NCBI GenBank assembly: GCA_030760725.1
Contig: JASWHV010000008.1
Location: 28,988,720-29,052,719, forward strand
DNA length: 64,000 nt
Origin: Neostapfia colusana
Lineage: Eukaryota; Streptophyta; Magnoliopsida; Poales; Poaceae
Reading direction: 5' to 3'
Of the stretch, positions 35,923 through 48,985 are shown in pieces. Under the pieces are notes generated by a model, which worked only from the letters and a program-made list of their open reading frames with translations, searched no databases and had not been told where the DNA came from. Within the stretch, counting starts at the first letter, position 1. The number at the start of each line of letters is the position of its first letter. A program made the translations under genes and the position numbers.

Positions 35923-38900
35923 TCAAGATTCGTTAGTAGAGAATAGATGAGGGAATTCTGCCTTGATGTCTTCTTCACGCTCCCATGTGGCTTCAGCTTC
36001 GGTGTGATGGCTCCATTGTACCTTGCACCATCGGATCACTTTATTCCGTGTGACCCTTTCCCTTACGTCTAAAATTCGGACAGGGTGCTCCGCATAAGTC
36101 AGGTCCTCTTGAAGTTCAAGCTCTTCCATTGGTACTTGCTCCTCTGGTACTCTCAAGCACTCCTTGAGCTGGGATACATGAAACACGTCATGTACGTTGG
36201 AGAGGTATGTTGGGAGCTCTAATTGATAGGCTACTTCTCCTCGCTTGTCCAAAATCTTAAATGGTCCGATGTAGCAAGGTGCTAGCTTGCCTTTGACGTT
36301 GAAACGTCGTTGGCCACAAATAGGCGGTACCTTAAGGTATACGAAGTCTCCTACTTCGAAAGTCAACCTCCTTCGCCCATTGTCCACATAGCCTTTCTGT
36401 CGTGACTGAGCAGCCTTTAAGTTCTCCCGTATCGTTTGGACATGCTTTTCAGCTTCTTGTAGCACTTCGGGTCCAAACACCTGGTTCTCTCCAGTCTCGT
36501 TCCAAAACAGCGACATTCTACACCGTCTACCGTACAATGCTTCGAAAGGCGACATCTTTAATCTAGCTTGATAGCTGTTGTTATAGGAGAATTCGGCGTA
36601 CGGTAAACTCCTATCCCAACTACGCCCATGTTTCAAGGCGCAAGCTCTCAACATGTCCTCCAAATTTTGGTTTGTCCTTTCGGTTTGTCCATCGGTTTGT
36701 GGGTGATAGGCGGAGCTAAAATCCAGTCGTGTACCCATAGCTTTCTGCAGCTTCCTCCAAAATCTAGAGGTAAACTGAGAACCTCGATCTGAGACTATCC
36801 TCATCGGGACTCCATGACGGCACACGATCTGCTCCATGTACAACTCGGCTAATTGTGCAACGTTGTACTTGGCCCTTACAGGGAGAAAATGGGCTAATTT
36901 TTGTTAATCGGTCCACGATAACCCAGATGGAGTCATAACCCGACTGAGTACGTGGCAGTCCGACGATAAAATCCATACTGATGTCTTCCCACTTCCACTC
37001 GGGTACCTTTAAGGGTTGCAACAGTCCAGCGGGTCTTTGATGTTCGGCCTTCACCCGTTGGCATGTGTCGCATAGGGCAACATACTCAGCTATGTCCCTC
37101 TTCATACCATCCCACCAATAACAAGTCTTTAGGTCCTTGTACATATTGGTACTTCCGGGATGTATGGAATAAAGTGAGTCATGTGCCTCCTTTAATATCG
37201 TGTCACGGATGTGCTTCACGTTAGGCACACAAATCCTTTTTCCTAGCCAAAGTATACCCTTTTCGTCTTCCTTGAGCTCCTTCTCTATTCCTTATTGGAT
37301 CCTTTCCTTGATCTCTTTGATCTCTTCATCCGTAGCTTGGCCATCTCTTATCTCTTGTTCCAGTGAAGAGTGGAGCTCCATCACTTCTATCTTGTTCAAG
37401 AATCCGAGGTGTAACCATTCGAACTCCTTACTTAGTTCAGGTGGTTGCTCCCGAACCGTGAGTTGGTGACATGCTCCATTCCGGCTCAATGCATCAGCTA
37501 CTACATTGGCCCTTCCAGGGTGGTAGTTGATTCCAACATCGTAATCCTTGATGAGTTCCAACCATCGACGTTGCCTCAAATTCAAGTACATTTGTGTAAA
37601 TATGTACTTGAGGCTTTTATGATCCGTATAGATCTCGCATCGATGACCAAGGATATAATGTCTCCAAATTTTCAATGCATGCACTAAAGCTGCTAGCTCC
37701 AAGTCATGTGTAGGATAATTAAGCTCGTGCTTCTTCAATTGTCGTGAGGCATAGGCTACCACTTGTCCTTCTTGCATGAGCACACATCCGAGCCCTTGTC
37801 TGGATGCGTCACAATATATGTCGAAGCTCTTGCTCACATCCGGCAATACCAAAACCGGCGCTGTGCTTAGCATTTTCTTGAGCTCCTCAAAACTTTCTTG
37901 GCATGCTGGTGTCCATTGGAAGGCTTTTCCCTTCGTTAGCAATTCCGTCATAGGCTTTGCTATCTTAGAGAAGTCCTTGATGAAGCGTCGGTAGTATCTA
38001 GCCATCCCAAGAAAACTCTGAATGTCCTTCATGTTTTGCGGTTGGTTCCACTTCAGAACATCTCCCACTTTCCCGGGATCAACCGATACTCCTTCCTCGG
38101 AGATAATGTGGCCTAGGAACGATATATCCTTTAGCCAAAATTGACACTTGTTAAGCTTGGCATACAATTGATGCTCACGCATTTTCTGCAAGGTCAATTT
38201 CAAATGTTCTTCATGCTCCTCCTCACTTTTTGAATACACCATAATGTCGTCGATGAAAACCACGACGAACTTATCCAAGTACTCCATAAAAACCTTGTTC
38301 ATAAGGTACATGAAGTATGCGGGTGCATTTGTTAACCCAAAAGAGATGACAGTATATTCATACGAACCATATCGTGTTTGAAAGGCAGTCTTGAGTATAT
38401 CGGAGGGCTTAATCTTCAGCTGGAAGTATCCCTACCGAAGATCAATCTTGGAGAACACTCGGGCTCCTTTCATTTTGTCGAATAGGTCTTCTATACGGGG
38501 CAGAGGGTATTTGTTCTTGATTGTCACCTCGTTGAGAGACCTATAGTCCACGCACATCCTTTGGGTCCCATCCTTCTTGTCTACGAAGAGCACGGGGGCT
38601 CCCCATGGTGACGAGCTGGGACGTATAAAACCCTTCTCCAACTGCTCCTGAATTTGCTTCTTGAGTTCCACTAGTTCATTGGTGGGCATCCTATGGGGTC
38701 TCTTTTCTATGGGTGCAGTTTCGGGTACCAAATTAATGGCAAACTCAATGTCCCGGTCAGGTGGCATACCTGGAAGCTCTTCTGGAAACACGTCCGAGAA
38801 TTCCTGAACCACTGGAATGCTGTCCAATGTTGCTCCTTCAATGTGGTTCAAAATTGCCCTTTTGGTTGTTTGTTGAGCTGACTTAAACTCGACACGAATA

Positions 38901-39191
38901 CCGTGCTCGTTTGTCAACTGCACGCTCCTTTCAGCACATTGGATTACTCCGTCGTGCTTGCTTAACCAATCCATCCCGAGTATTATGTCAAGCCCTTGGG
39001 AATCCAAGACAATGAGGTTGGCAAGGAAGTCTACCCCCTTATTTTAAGGCTTACTTTTGGACATACTATATTAGTCCTCATCTCTCCACCGGGAGAATTA
39101 ACTAACATAGCACATTTTAAGTGTGATATGGGTAGATTATGCTTGGCAACATACTTGGATGATATGGGTAGATTATGCTTGGCAACATAAC
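35923..39191 (-). pseudogene. Element C pol (protease to chromodomain), broken and 5'-truncated
   Basis: Begins inside protease at the junction with element B. Shows VNSPGGE and IILGMDWLSKHDG of protease; RT with FIDDIMVYSKS; RNase H with DIYCDASRQGLG and YTDHKSL; the integrase zinc region; core motifs MDFIVGLP, SDRGSQFTS and QTERTNQ; and a chromodomain ending ATWE with stop at 35923. Breaks: in-frame stops at 38432-38434 (RT) and at about 37292 (between RNase H and integrase), an extra A near 36900 shifting the integrase frame, and a small disruption near 39010-39050. Overall better preserved than element D's pol. Confidence 0.9.
39125..39189 (-). repeat. 36-bp in-frame tandem duplication at the C/B junction
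   Basis: A 29-base block (39125-39153) is repeated exactly at 39161-39189, period 36, duplicating 12 codons of element C's protease. The second copy ends at the breakpoint with element B leader sequence. Confidence 0.9.
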
Positions 39192-40276
39192 TGTATCATA
39201 CACCTTAATTGGTTCTTTCTACTCAGAGTTATGCTCTGTCAAAGTCTAGTAAGAATTTCTGCCAGAAACAGAGCACTCAGTTTTTTTTTACAACTTGGAC
39301 GTCTAGTTATACTCTCATTTGAATCTTAGCTCAAAATAAGAGTTCAGTAACAAATATTTGTTTCAAACTTCCATTTTTAGTTGAAGTTAGTTCATGAATC
39401 ATTTCTTCATAGGGAAGAGGAGTATTAAGTGTAGTACGGTGTCGAAGCACCGTAAGAACAATGTCGGTACTACGTAGCCTCACCAAAGAAAATTCTAAAC
39501 CGGCTTATACCGGCATATCCGTATTATCAGTGGCACTAAGACGGTCTCTCGCACACGTGTACTACACGGAATACGTACGTGGTTAGTACCTGCAGAAGAA
39601 CACTCAATAGTGGTGCACTCAAAGGTTGTTTCATTTCAGGCAGTTCCATATTTGAAAGTAAATACAAACGCCCGTATCATTGCCATACGGCCGTCCTTGA
39701 GTTAAGTCACGTCTCAAGGTACGTGATCGTGTTTCCACACCACACGACAGGGAACCCGAGTATATCATGAACGGGTCGTCACGGTTGAGAATGTTATCAA
39801 CCCAACAGATACCACCTACTGCCCTGCAGGGCACGCTGATGGCAAGCGCTGCGTATGTCCTCCTAGGCTACTTCCAGAAGAACACACTATCGCGTTACTG
39901 ACCACACGATGGAGTCTCCACTTACTAGTCTAATGCATGCTAGGGATCAGCGTTTCATATGAACTCAGGAACATGAATAGTCCAAGAGTTTCATATTAAC
40001 ATCTCACACCAAGCTGTGAGACCTATCCCTGAACAACATTCCTCGTCAGGGGAGCTAACCGAAATTGAACCGCTTTCGGTGGCGTTCCTTACCATGCTTA
40101 CCAGAACGTAGGTGCGTCGTTGCATAATCAAAATTCAGAATTATAACAAATATGTTAGTCATGCCACTTTAGTAACTATACTACTATAGTCCTTATGTGG
40201 GCCTAATACCGTTTCCTCACCGTATCCTAAGTTTTTGTCATAATACGATCCTTATTCCGTGCGCTATTACCAACCT
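39192..40276 (-). repeat. Second copy of the element B leader (truncated)
   Basis: Matches 49408-50490 with a few percent differences. It lies downstream of the LTR where host DNA would be expected. Includes a 67-codon frame (39834-39631) also open in the other copy, most likely by shared recent descent. Confidence 0.88.
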
Positions 40277-40289
40277 AGCTCTGATACCA
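40277..40289 (-). other. Second element B primer-binding site
   Basis: Minus strand TGGTATCAGAGCT, next to the LTR at 40293. A PBS on this side of a 3' LTR is only expected in a tandem arrangement. Confidence 0.88.
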
Positions 40290-40292
40290 CGC

Positions 40293-43200
40293 TCAGGGGG
40301 CCCACCATCCCGCTCAATCACGAGGACGGGGCACCTCGCCCGAGAATCGCATTGGGTGGTGCCGTGTTATGCGGCACCCAACAGCACACATATAAGGAAC
40401 ACTGTATTACATAAATCAAAAGCGGAAGCTTACAATTGTTCTTTGTAAATAATTTACATAAAATAGCTAAAGCGGAAATCTATAAACAGCTCACATCGAA
40501 TAACTAAGAAGCACTCGAGAAGAGGTCCAGCCCGCGGACTCCTCTCGCTAGCAACACGAAGACAGGGCAGCGGCTAGGTCCTCCATGTGTAACATGACTC
40601 GGACATTTCCGAGTCTCACTGGACAACCTTCTTTATAGCGTCGTATTAACCTGCAAAACCACTCGTATAGCAAGAGTGAGCACAAAGGCTCAGCAAGACT
40701 TAACTGTCTCTCCTAAGACATGCAACTCTACATGGAAGTAACCGAAGACTTAAACATGTCATTGCGAAAAGACTCGCCTATGAGTTCATCCTTTACTTTC
40801 AGATTTTAGCCATAATAGTAGTGACCTTGCGCCCAGCAACATTGGAACTCCACAATCAAACAAGAAACGCTTCATCCCAATGTTACTTGTCCCAAGATGG
40901 AAAATAACTTTAGTTTGCTCTATCTCTACTTCAAACATGGTTTTCATGCAATTTCCATTTATCATAACAGCATTTAAAACTTTGCAAACTATTTCCACAC
41001 AACTTGATTACTACATCACAACGCAGGGAGCAAGCGGTAATCAATAACCGCGATGGATGGTGATTCAAATCAAACACTACCCGGATAACTCGACACATAC
41101 GCCCGCCTCTGAAGACCCAAATCTGGCGTCCTTCATTACGTCGTATGTGGCAACCTTTCGCAGGACACTAGACTGTAGAACTGGTCACGCCGTCTCGGGC
41201 TCATAGGTCTAACGAGACGATGTGGTATGCCTCTACAATCCAGTGAACCTGGTACATCGGTTTCCTGGTTCCCATATGTCAGTAAGCATCCGGTACACAA
41301 CTCAATACCTACTTCTGGGTGCCGCACACGCATCGGTCCTTAACCGACACAGGCAGATCTACTCGACCAAGACCTCGTCTTGTCGTTGCCTAACCATCCT
41401 GCCCGGTCTCATCTTTAGAAATATAAACTATAGTTTGCCTCTTTTCCAACTACACCCATGTAATCCCGACTATAACTCGCGAGTAGATTCCGTCTACTCG
41501 ACTTCTACCGGATGTCCTAAGTTATTTAGCAAAGCATTATCCTACAGCGGTGACCCTTTCTACCCTTAAATACAGGGTTTATTTGGTCATGCATTTGGAG
41601 TGTAAAACATCCTTGACCTAATGCACATACAAACTTAGACCCATAGTAGTGAACAAAGGAAAAACTTTAAAAACAACTTAAGTGCAAACCGGGGCTTGCC
41701 TTGGTTTTGCAGGTGACTAAAGTCAGAGATGTATGAAGCTAGGTCCTATGACTTGAAGCTCAATCCCTGCCCTTCTTGCTCCTTGATCCAAGCTCAACTT
41801 CTCCTTCTTCACTTTCCACGTTTAATCACTACACGTTATGAATATGCGTACATGTTTAATTATAAAACTTTTGTTAACAAGTTCTAAATACAAGTTTAAA
41901 ACTGTAACTCTGTTTAAGAATTTAAAATGACACGGGGTGCTAGTGGTTTGGGTTTGGTGTAGCACTATGCCCAAGTGAGATGTGTGTTTCCTCCCTTGTG
42001 GGTTGATTTTAAAAGGGGGTTGAACAGAACAGTACTGATCCAGGGCTCCAATGGAGCTGGAAATTTTCTTGTGACTTCCTTGTCACAAGAAAGTCATCTG
42101 GACCAAAATTTGTGATATTTCAATGAGTAGATCACTCAGAACAATTCCCTAAGCATTTAGGAAAAAAGAAATTAATTCTGAATAAATTTGTACTTTCATG
42201 CAAATTAAAGTGAACTACAATTTCATACATAGCCCAGGGAGCATGCATGAATTTTCCGAGGATTTTTGAAGCTAAGGAATGCCCAGAACTGAATTTCCAA
42301 GTTTTGGAAATTCTCTGAAAATGTTTCTGTATTCATTTGAATACAGAAACTTGAAATCAGAATTACCCTAACTAAATAAACTCCAACTGAGCTGAAACTT
42401 TTACAGGAGTTCATTAATAGCCTATAGAATATTCTGGCAAAATTTGAGGATTTTTGGATGAACCAAACTCCCTCTAAAATTCTTTTGCTGAAAAGCTGTA
42501 AAGAATTTTCTATTGGTTTTCATACAAATTAGGTTGCAGATTTGGATAGAGCTTTTCATCCTGAATACAACCCAATTTGAATCACTAAATTTGGAGCTTC
42601 CTAGCAAAAATTATGAGGTCCTAAAGTTTGAACTGAATTTGGAATTCAAATTGAATCGGGAAATGTTTAAACTCTGACCGGCACACGTGTCAATCCCTTG
42701 CTGCGGCCACACCGTAGTCCACAGCTGCTCAGGCTGTAGTCACAAACGATCAACTTGCCACAGCAAATCCCAGCTCACTGCTAGCGGTCACTGATGGGTG
42801 GGGCCGGAAGCTTCTTCTTCCTCCCGCCCCCCTTTTTCCCGCGTGCTTCGCCCCCCTCGACGGCGCGGCGGCGCTGCTTCGGACCTCACCTTTCCGGTAA
42901 ACTGAGGGGTTGAAACTCGCCGCTAGCCTCGCTCTCGACGTGAGGAACTCGTCCCCCTGCTCACCAGAGGCTGGCGATGGCTCTAAACCACCGGGCGACG
43001 TGTGGCGGTTCGGTTCTCCCTCCGGCAATGTCGCGCGCCCACTCCAGAGCCCCAAACCAACGATTCTTTGGTCCTACAGCATCAGTGGTTTGTGGGTGTG
43101 CTCGGCTTTGGTTCAAACTTGATCGGAAACGGCTCGAGATGGGGTCTCACCGTGTGCCCGGCGGTCCCCGCCGTGATCGCCGCTCGGAAAACTCGAAATA

Positions 43201-44429
43201 CGTTGCCCCTACTCGGTTTTAGGCTAAGGATGTGAAGGAAAATTGTGCCCGAACCCTTCTAGCTTCTGTGTGCGCAATATGAACAACTCTACCCCAGAAT
43301 TAAGCGTCAATTGTCGAAAATCTTACCCGCGGTTGAGTTTTCCCCGTCCGAGAGGAAAACTTGAAATTCTCGAGCTACGTTGCACGGCTCGAGCTGAAAC
43401 TTGGGGGAGAGCGGCGTGAAGTTCCGGCGCATCTCAGAGGGTGCTCGCTGGGTTGTGAAAAGCCTTGGCACGAGCTGCCCACAGTGACCCGATTTGCCCT
43501 TTCGCCGATGAGCTTCGGTTTCTCGTTCCCAGCGTTGATTTGTGCGCACCACAAGCCAGGAACGTCGGAGCTGAGCTGTGGAGGATCTTGTACACACGTT
43601 AGTGCTCCCTTTTGTGTGGACATCTCGAGCAAAAGGGGAAGCGAGCTGGTGGGCAACCGCAAGAAACAGAGGCATCGCCGGCGGCTGCTTTTCGGGCGCG
43701 GGAGAAGACGAAGGCCACGAGCACGAGCTGAGAGACTTCGTGTTTGCTTCGGTAGGAAAGATAATGACCAGGTGATCCGCCTCTGGCGCCCGCGCGTGGG
43801 GGGGGGGGGGGGGGGGAAGCTCGAGCAGGAGGTGGCGGTCGCCTCTTCTCGGTGGCGCCACAGTGGAACAGCTCGGTTGAACCGATAACAGAGAGCTGAA
43901 AACTTAGGCAGTAAGTTATATCCCCCCTCTCAATGACAATTTGGGCCCACAGCTCCTCTCTGCCCCAAAAGATCTCCAATTTTCGGCCTAGTGCAAATTC
44001 AGCCATGAGGCACTCAAATTCAAAAGTCCTTTGGCAATTTGACAAGTTGATGCCTCAGTTTCAAATTTAAATTCAAATTTCGATGAAAATTCACAAGTCT
44101 CTTTGATATATATATCAAGGCACCTCCAAATTTTCTCAAAATTTTTCTCCCTCATAATTTGGACCTGAGGAATTCAAATATGCCATCTGATTCTTGAGTT
44201 GGCCATTGCAAATACAACTTCTTAAACAAAAGTTTGAATTTCCCCTTTTGGAAATACCCTTCTTCCTTGTGAATTGACCCTTTTAGTTCAAACTGAATTC
44301 AAAGTTTTATTGCACATGCCCACACTTTCATGAGTAAACAAAAGTTTTTTGCAAGTCCCATTTCTTGTATTTAAACTCAACTTTATTCATAGCTCAAGTT
44401 TTCCATTTACAAGTTTTGGGACTTTTACA
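40293..44429 (-). repeat. Element B LTR, 3' copy (4137 bp)
   Basis: Starts TGTAAAAGTCCC at 44429 after a polypurine tract. The far end is CCCTGA, where the other copy has CCCTCA. It is about 190 bases longer than the 5' copy, mainly because that copy lacks a 200-base stretch (about 43121-43318). Holds a run of 19 G (43798-43816) where the other copy has 7. Confidence 0.9.
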
Positions 44430-44448
44430 TTCCTCCCCCCTTAAAAAG
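44430..44448 (-). other. Element B polypurine tract
   Basis: Minus strand CTTTTTAAGGGGGGAGGAA directly before TGTAAAAG of the LTR. Confidence 0.88.
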
Positions 44449-44497
44449 AATCTCGGCCCGAGATTCATGATTAAGGACAACGTGAAGAGGACAACTA

Positions 44498-47400
44498 CTA
44501 AATATAAGCCTCAAACAACTCCGGATGATTGCGTTGTAAATATTCCTCGCTTTCCCATGTAGCTTCGTCGGACGTGTAATTTTCCCATAGCACCTTGAAA
44601 AACCACAGCGTCCGGTTTCTGGTCTCGCGAGTCTTTTCATCAATTATCTGGGTTGGATGCTCAACATACGTAAGGTCCGGCTTCAAATCTGCTATGTCTC
44701 TCGTGATAATCTCCGTTGGAGCTTTCAAACACTTCCGCAACTGAGATATGTGGAAGATGTTATGAACTCCGGCTAAGGCTGCCGGTAGTTCCAAATGGTA
44801 TGCCACGGGTCCACACCTTTCAATGATGGCGAAGGGACCGATAAAACACAGAGCTAATTTCCCTTTCACCCCGAACCGGTGAATGCCCTTCATAGGAGAT
44901 ACGCGGAGATATACGTGGTCCCCAACTTGAAATTCCAGAGGAGGACGCCTCTTATCCGCATAGCTCTTTTGTCTGGACTGAGCGGCTTTAAGATTTGCTT
45001 GAATAAGCCTTACCTGCTCTTCAGCTTCATTTACGAGATCAATCCCGTAAATAACTCTCTCGCCAGATTCACACCAATTCAAGGGTGCGCGACACTTCCG
45101 GCTATAGAGAGCTTCATATGGTGCCATTTTGATACTTGATTGATACCCGTCGTTATATGAGAACTCTGCCAACGGTAAGTGATCATCCCAACTCTTACCG
45201 TGGTGGATGGCACATGCTCTCAGCATATCTTCAAGTATTTGATTCACCCTCTCAGTTTGTCCATTGGTTTGAGGGTGATACGCGGAGCTTCGAATCAATT
45301 TTGTTCCCAAGGATGCGTGTAGATGCTCCCAGAAACGAGCAACAAACAACGCGCCTGGATCGGAGATGATCGTCCGGGGAACTCCATGTAGGCAAAAGAT
45401 CCGTGCTATGTATAACTCCGCATACTGCTTGGCGGTGTATCTGGTATGCACGGGTATGAAGCGTGCTGATTTGGTTAACCGGTCCACGATTACCCAAATC
45501 GAATCATGGTGGTGGGAGGTCATCGGCAACCCAGCGATGAAATCCATACTCAAGTCTTCCCACTTCCATGCCAGTATTTGTAGCGGTTGCAACAGGCCCG
45601 ACTTTTTCACATGGTCGGCCTTAACTCTTCGACATGTATCACATTCTGAAACGTACTTGGCAACTTCACGTTTCATACGTGTCCACCAAAACTTCTTCCG
45701 GAGGTCTTGGTACATTTTATTGCTGCCAGGATGAATAGAAAATTTGGATAAGTGAGCCTCATCCAAAATTTTCTTCCGCAGCCTCATATCACGGGGTACA
45801 ACTATCCGGTCCTTGAACCATAAGGTATCTTCATTATCTAACCGGAAACATTTCATCTCCCCGTTCTTCAACCTCCTTTTGATATGAGCCATGCCCTGGT
45901 CTTTCTTTCGAGCTTCCATCACCTCCTCTCTTATTGTGGATATGAGAGCTAGATTATGTAGGGCTCCATATGGAACCAAATAGAGACTTGGTTCTTCTTC
46001 TTCTATTGGCGTAATGGTCAGGTTATGAATATGAGACTTCAGGCTGAGTGCATCGGCAACCATATTTGCCTTGCCCGGGTGATAATGAATTTCAATCTCA
46101 TAGTCTTTGATCAGCTCCAACCACCGACATTGCCGCATATTCAACTCTTTTTGAGTGAATATGTACTTCAAGCTTTTGTGATCGGTGTAGAGATGAACCA
46201 GATTTCCCAATAGGTAATGTCTCCACATCTTCAAAGCTAATACCACGGCAGTAAGCTCGAGATCATGAGTTGGATAATGTTGCTCATGATTCCATAATTG
46301 CCGTGATCCATATGAGACCACACGTCCTCCTTGCATGAGTACACAACCAAGCCCGATGCCGGATGCATCATAATAAACATCAAAAGGCTTGGTTGTATCC
46401 GGTTGAGATAAAACCGGGGCTGTTGTGAGGTGTTTCACCAACGCTTGAAAATCTTCCTCACATGGCTTGCTCCAATCATATTTGATGCCCTTCTTCAGTA
46501 GCTCCGTCATAGGTTTGGAGATTTTTGAGAAGCTCGGGATGAACCTCCGGTAATATCCCGCCAAACCCAAGAAGCTACGAACTTCATGGACTGATGTTGG
46601 AGACTTCCATTTCAGCACTTGTTCAATCTTGCTTGGATCAACAGCAATGCCTTCTGATGAAATAATATGTCCAAGAAATGGCACTTGGTTGATCCAGAAT
46701 TCACATTTACTAAACTTTGCGTAGAGTTTGTGATCTCTCAGTCGTTGGAGCACAATATGCAAATGTTTAGCGTGTTCCTCTTCAGATTTGGAATAGACCA
46801 AGATGTCGTCGATGAATACCACAACGAACTGATCCAGCTCCGGCATGAATACTGAGTTCATAAGATACATAAAGTGAGCCGGAGCATTGGTCAACCCAAA
46901 TGACATGACAAGATACTCATAGAGCCCATATCTTATCGAGAATGCTGTTTTCGGGACATCTTCAGCGTGAATCTTGATTTGATGATATCCCGACCTTAAG
47001 TCCATCTTAGAGAAGACTTTACCACCCACCAGCTGATCGAAAAGAATATCAATTCTGGGTAGTGGATACTTGTTCTTTATTGTCACAGCATTTAAAGGAC
47101 GATAATCGACGCATAGCCTCAGCGTCTCATCCTTCTTCTTCACAAATAAATCTGAGCAACCCCATGGTGACGAACTTGGATGAATAAACCCTTTGTCCAT
47201 CAGATCTTTGAGTTGCTCCTTCAGTTCTGCCAGTTCATTCGGAGCCATTTTGTATGGTCTCCGAGAGATCGGCGTGGTTCCCGGTATCAACTCTATTTTG
47301 GATTCCACCTCGCGCTCAGGTGGTAAGCCGGGAAGATCTTCGGGAAACACATCCAGATATTCACGGACTACCAGAATGTCTTCTAACTTGCAAGCCTCGG

Positions 47401-48958
47401 CATTACATACCTCCGGGTGTTTGGAAACCGCTTTGCCGAGATACAATGTTTGACGCCTGTGAAGTGGAGAGTCCAAGTGAACACTCCTGTTCTCGATGTC
47501 CAGAACAGCCTTATGGAAGTTCAACCATGATATTACCAATATGGCATTGATTCCTTGGTCTTCGAGAATAAAAAGGGTGGTAGGATAAATTTTTCCATCC
47601 AAACAAAGTGGTGCTCGTGAAACGACTTCATTAGTTGATATGTTTCCACCTGGTGAATGAATAAGGTAAGAACCTTTTGTGATTGTTGTGGAGATCTGAT
47701 CCCGAATCACCGTTGCCCTGCTAATGAAGTTATGTGTCGCACCAGAGTCGAATAAAATGACAACCGGCTTGTCATTTAAGGTGAACCTGCCGGCAAGAAC
47801 AGGTCCTCCCTTTGGCAGATCATCGACTGACACATAATTTACTGTTCCCACTTTGGACATGGCTTTTCTTTGCTGTCCAAGATCCCTCTTTGGAACTGGA
47901 CCCACAGACATAATGTTGCTGCCCGGTTCAGTTGCTTCATTGACGTTGAGCTCGTTGTCAACATGAAGTGGGACAGCACTTGGTTCAGCTGAGAAATCAC
48001 CTTGTTCATCTTCAACCTCTTGAGGGAAATAACATTCTTTTGCACCTTGTTGATACTGAGGTGCAGGAGAAATAAGTTGCTGCTGCGGTGGAGGTGAATA
48101 TGACCTCTGTGGAGTATACGAGTCGTCATACTCCAAGAATGAATGCACTCTTTGTGGAACCTTTCGGCCGGAAGGTGAGCGGATTACCCACCGATACTTC
48201 TGAGGTAGATGATTGCATTCATCTTGTGATGAGTCCCTCTCCCTCTTTTTTTTAAGGTAGAGATTGGAATAATATTCCTGAGTGATAGCACAGCTCACAA
48301 AATAATCAAAATTCTCTTGGCTAACTTGAGCCAACTCTCGCAGCCTAGCAGTCAGCCCTCGATAAAAATGATAACCCTTCATGGCTGGTGATTTCACATA
48401 GTCAGGGACATATTGAGCTAAGCGATTGAATTCCTTCGCATACTCAATAACACTCATGTCCCCTTGCTTCAGACTCCAGAATTCATCCAGACTGGTTTGC
48501 ATTATGCCCGCAGGAATGAAACGAGCATGAAATGCAGCCCGGACCTCCGCCCATGTGACACGATGCCCTGCTGGTTGGACAGCAAGGTATTCTGCCCACC
48601 ATGCTCCAGCAAAGCTGTGAAGCTGCTGGGCGGTAAATAGGGTCTTCGAGAATTCATCACATTGGATCAACCCAAACTTGGACTCAATGACACGTAACCA
48701 GTGATTTGCTTCACAATGGTCAGCCGCCTCAGAGAATACCGACGGTTATGTCGCCAAGAAATCCAGATAAGTGCTCGGGGTTGGCATGTGATGTTGAGCT
48801 TCTATATTTATGCCTTGCTGAACTAGAGTTTGGAGAGTTTCATTCATCCTTGCCATAATTTCAGCCAATCCGGTTGGCGATGGCTCTTGTGATGAAGTCA
48901 AGTCATTCCCACCTTGACTTGAACCTCCAATCTCCATTTGAGAGTGTGCGCGTACCAT
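44498..48958 (-). pseudogene. Element B gag-pol polyprotein, one in-frame stop, otherwise open (about 1,487 codons)
   Basis: From ATG at 48958 the frame is open to 44498 except for TAA at 48746-48748 near codon 71. Order: Gag domain (AWWAEYL, FNRLAQYVP), protease (ILFDSGATHNF), RT (FIDDILVYSKS), RNase H (DVYYDASGIGLG, YTDHKSL), integrase zinc region (HPGSNKMYQDL, CDTCRRVKADH), core (MDFIAGLP, SDPGALF, QTERVNQ) and a chromodomain (LTYVEHPTQIIDE, VLWENYTSDEATWE). No CCHC zinc knuckle is visible between Gag and protease, where A and D have one. The RNase H YYDAS is YCDAS in C and D. A single gag-pol frame without frameshift is normal for this clade. This is the best-preserved element here, but the early stop should prevent full expression. 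Confidence 0.93.
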
Positions 48959-48985
48959 ACTGCATGAAACAAAATTTTGAGTCAA

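Noticed and set aside
39631..39834. 67-codon leader ORF also open at 49845-50048
   Set aside because: Duplicated leader of element B. Too short and too recent a duplication to argue for coding function.
40786..40998. 70-codon ORF nearly identical at 50999-51211
   Set aside because: Both copies are in the two LTRs of element B and share recent ancestry, so conservation does not show selection.
43307..44045. Overlapping long ORFs in a GC-rich segment
   Set aside because: Promoter-proximal LTR B sequence; the two LTR copies differ by indels that break the frames.
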